Shown piece after piece: positions 63,992 to 64,000 of a stretch of DNA of 64,000 bases (position 1 is its first letter; each line of letters starts with the position of its first letter). Under the pieces are notes generated by a model, which was not told the DNA's origin, made no database searches, and saw nothing but the letters and a program-made list of their open reading frames with translations. The position numbers and the translations under genes are program-made. Source of the DNA: CAZDGV01 sp964505195 (GTDB lineage Bacteria > Bacteroidota > Bacteroidia > Chitinophagales > Chitinophagaceae). The stretch is taken from positions 34,085-98,084 of the forward strand of contig CAZDGV010000005.1 of NCBI GenBank assembly GCA_964505195.1, written 5' to 3'.

Positions 63992-64000
63992 CTGCTTGTA

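Noticed and set aside
1..64000. tRNA, rRNA, riboswitch, CRISPR, prophage and IS signatures
   Set aside because: Looked for on both strands; no cloverleaf, conserved rRNA block, direct-repeat array, transposase or integrase was recognised.

Overview
The window is a chromosomal segment of a Bacteroidota bacterium, most likely of the Chitinophagales/Chitinophagaceae. The evidence is an Act-complex/cytochrome oxidase operon of the Bacteroidota layout, C-terminal sorting domains of type IX secretion substrates (one type A, one type B), small families typical of the phylum (DUF5522, DUF5606, DUF4920, DUF420, Sb-PDE-type PHP phosphodiesterase) and promoters of the TTG-N19/20-TAnnTTTG type. I saw no rRNA, tRNA, CRISPR array, prophage or insertion sequence.

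Layout. 0-7.1 kb: end of an actF-like gene, then coxB-coxA-ctaB-two subunit III genes-subunit IV, a terminator, a SCO copper chaperone and a DUF420 membrane protein, together a terminal-oxidase and assembly locus. 7.1-9.7 kb: a Cys-less alkyltransferase-like protein overlapping a DUF5522 gene, trmB and a PHP phosphodiesterase. 9.8-17.5 kb: an Lrp regulator, a flippase/Wzz-like/O-antigen-ligase set, an OppC-type permease, a GT2 glycosyltransferase and a membrane-anchored GH25 lysozyme. 17.4-20.6 kb: small membrane and secreted proteins, a transmembrane propeller protein with a possible DNA-binding tail, and a six-repeat secreted protein resembling the DUF6150/'septoil knot' family. 20.7-30.3 kb: isocitrate dehydrogenase, a VIT-type transporter, a sugar oxidation cluster (gluconate-dehydrogenase-subunit-3-like protein, GMC oxidoreductase, TIM-barrel isomerase, MFS permease), esterase, ferritin, Nfu and an acyltransferase. 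30.4-47.3 kb: pckG, TerC, a lectin-domain type IX substrate, DUF4920, recA, amidase, KAS III, DUF3817, a MerC/SCO/Fur metal cluster, oligoendopeptidase, DUF5606, GH31 and a DsbA-like protein. 47.4-56.2 kb: polA (broken only by an assembly gap), uvrB, a seven-repeat type IX substrate and a YbiT-type ABC-F protein. 56.3-64 kb: a second sugar-oxidation cluster (TIM-barrel epimerases, TraB/TIKI-like protein, DUF1080, cytochrome c, two Gfo/Idh/MocA enzymes, a second subunit-3-like protein) and a DUF559 protein.

How the genes fit together. The oxidase locus gives the electron sink; the two sugar clusters encode exported oxidoreductases and a cytochrome c lipoprotein that could feed electrons toward it. 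recA, uvrB and polA are DNA-repair genes, and GCTAA/TTAGC half-sites lie upstream of both recA and uvrB. The MerC/SCO/Fur cluster has a perfect inverted repeat lying on the merC core promoter.

Points most worth a second look: the septoil-knot-like repeat protein (20.2 kb), the transmembrane propeller/winged-helix candidate with AGGTTACG repeats at its 5' end (18.4-20.0 kb), the merC operator/promoter (40.66-40.69 kb), the recA half-site cluster (35.78-35.83 kb), the sugar-oxidation clusters, and the artefactual polA gap flanked by an exact 55-bp duplication.
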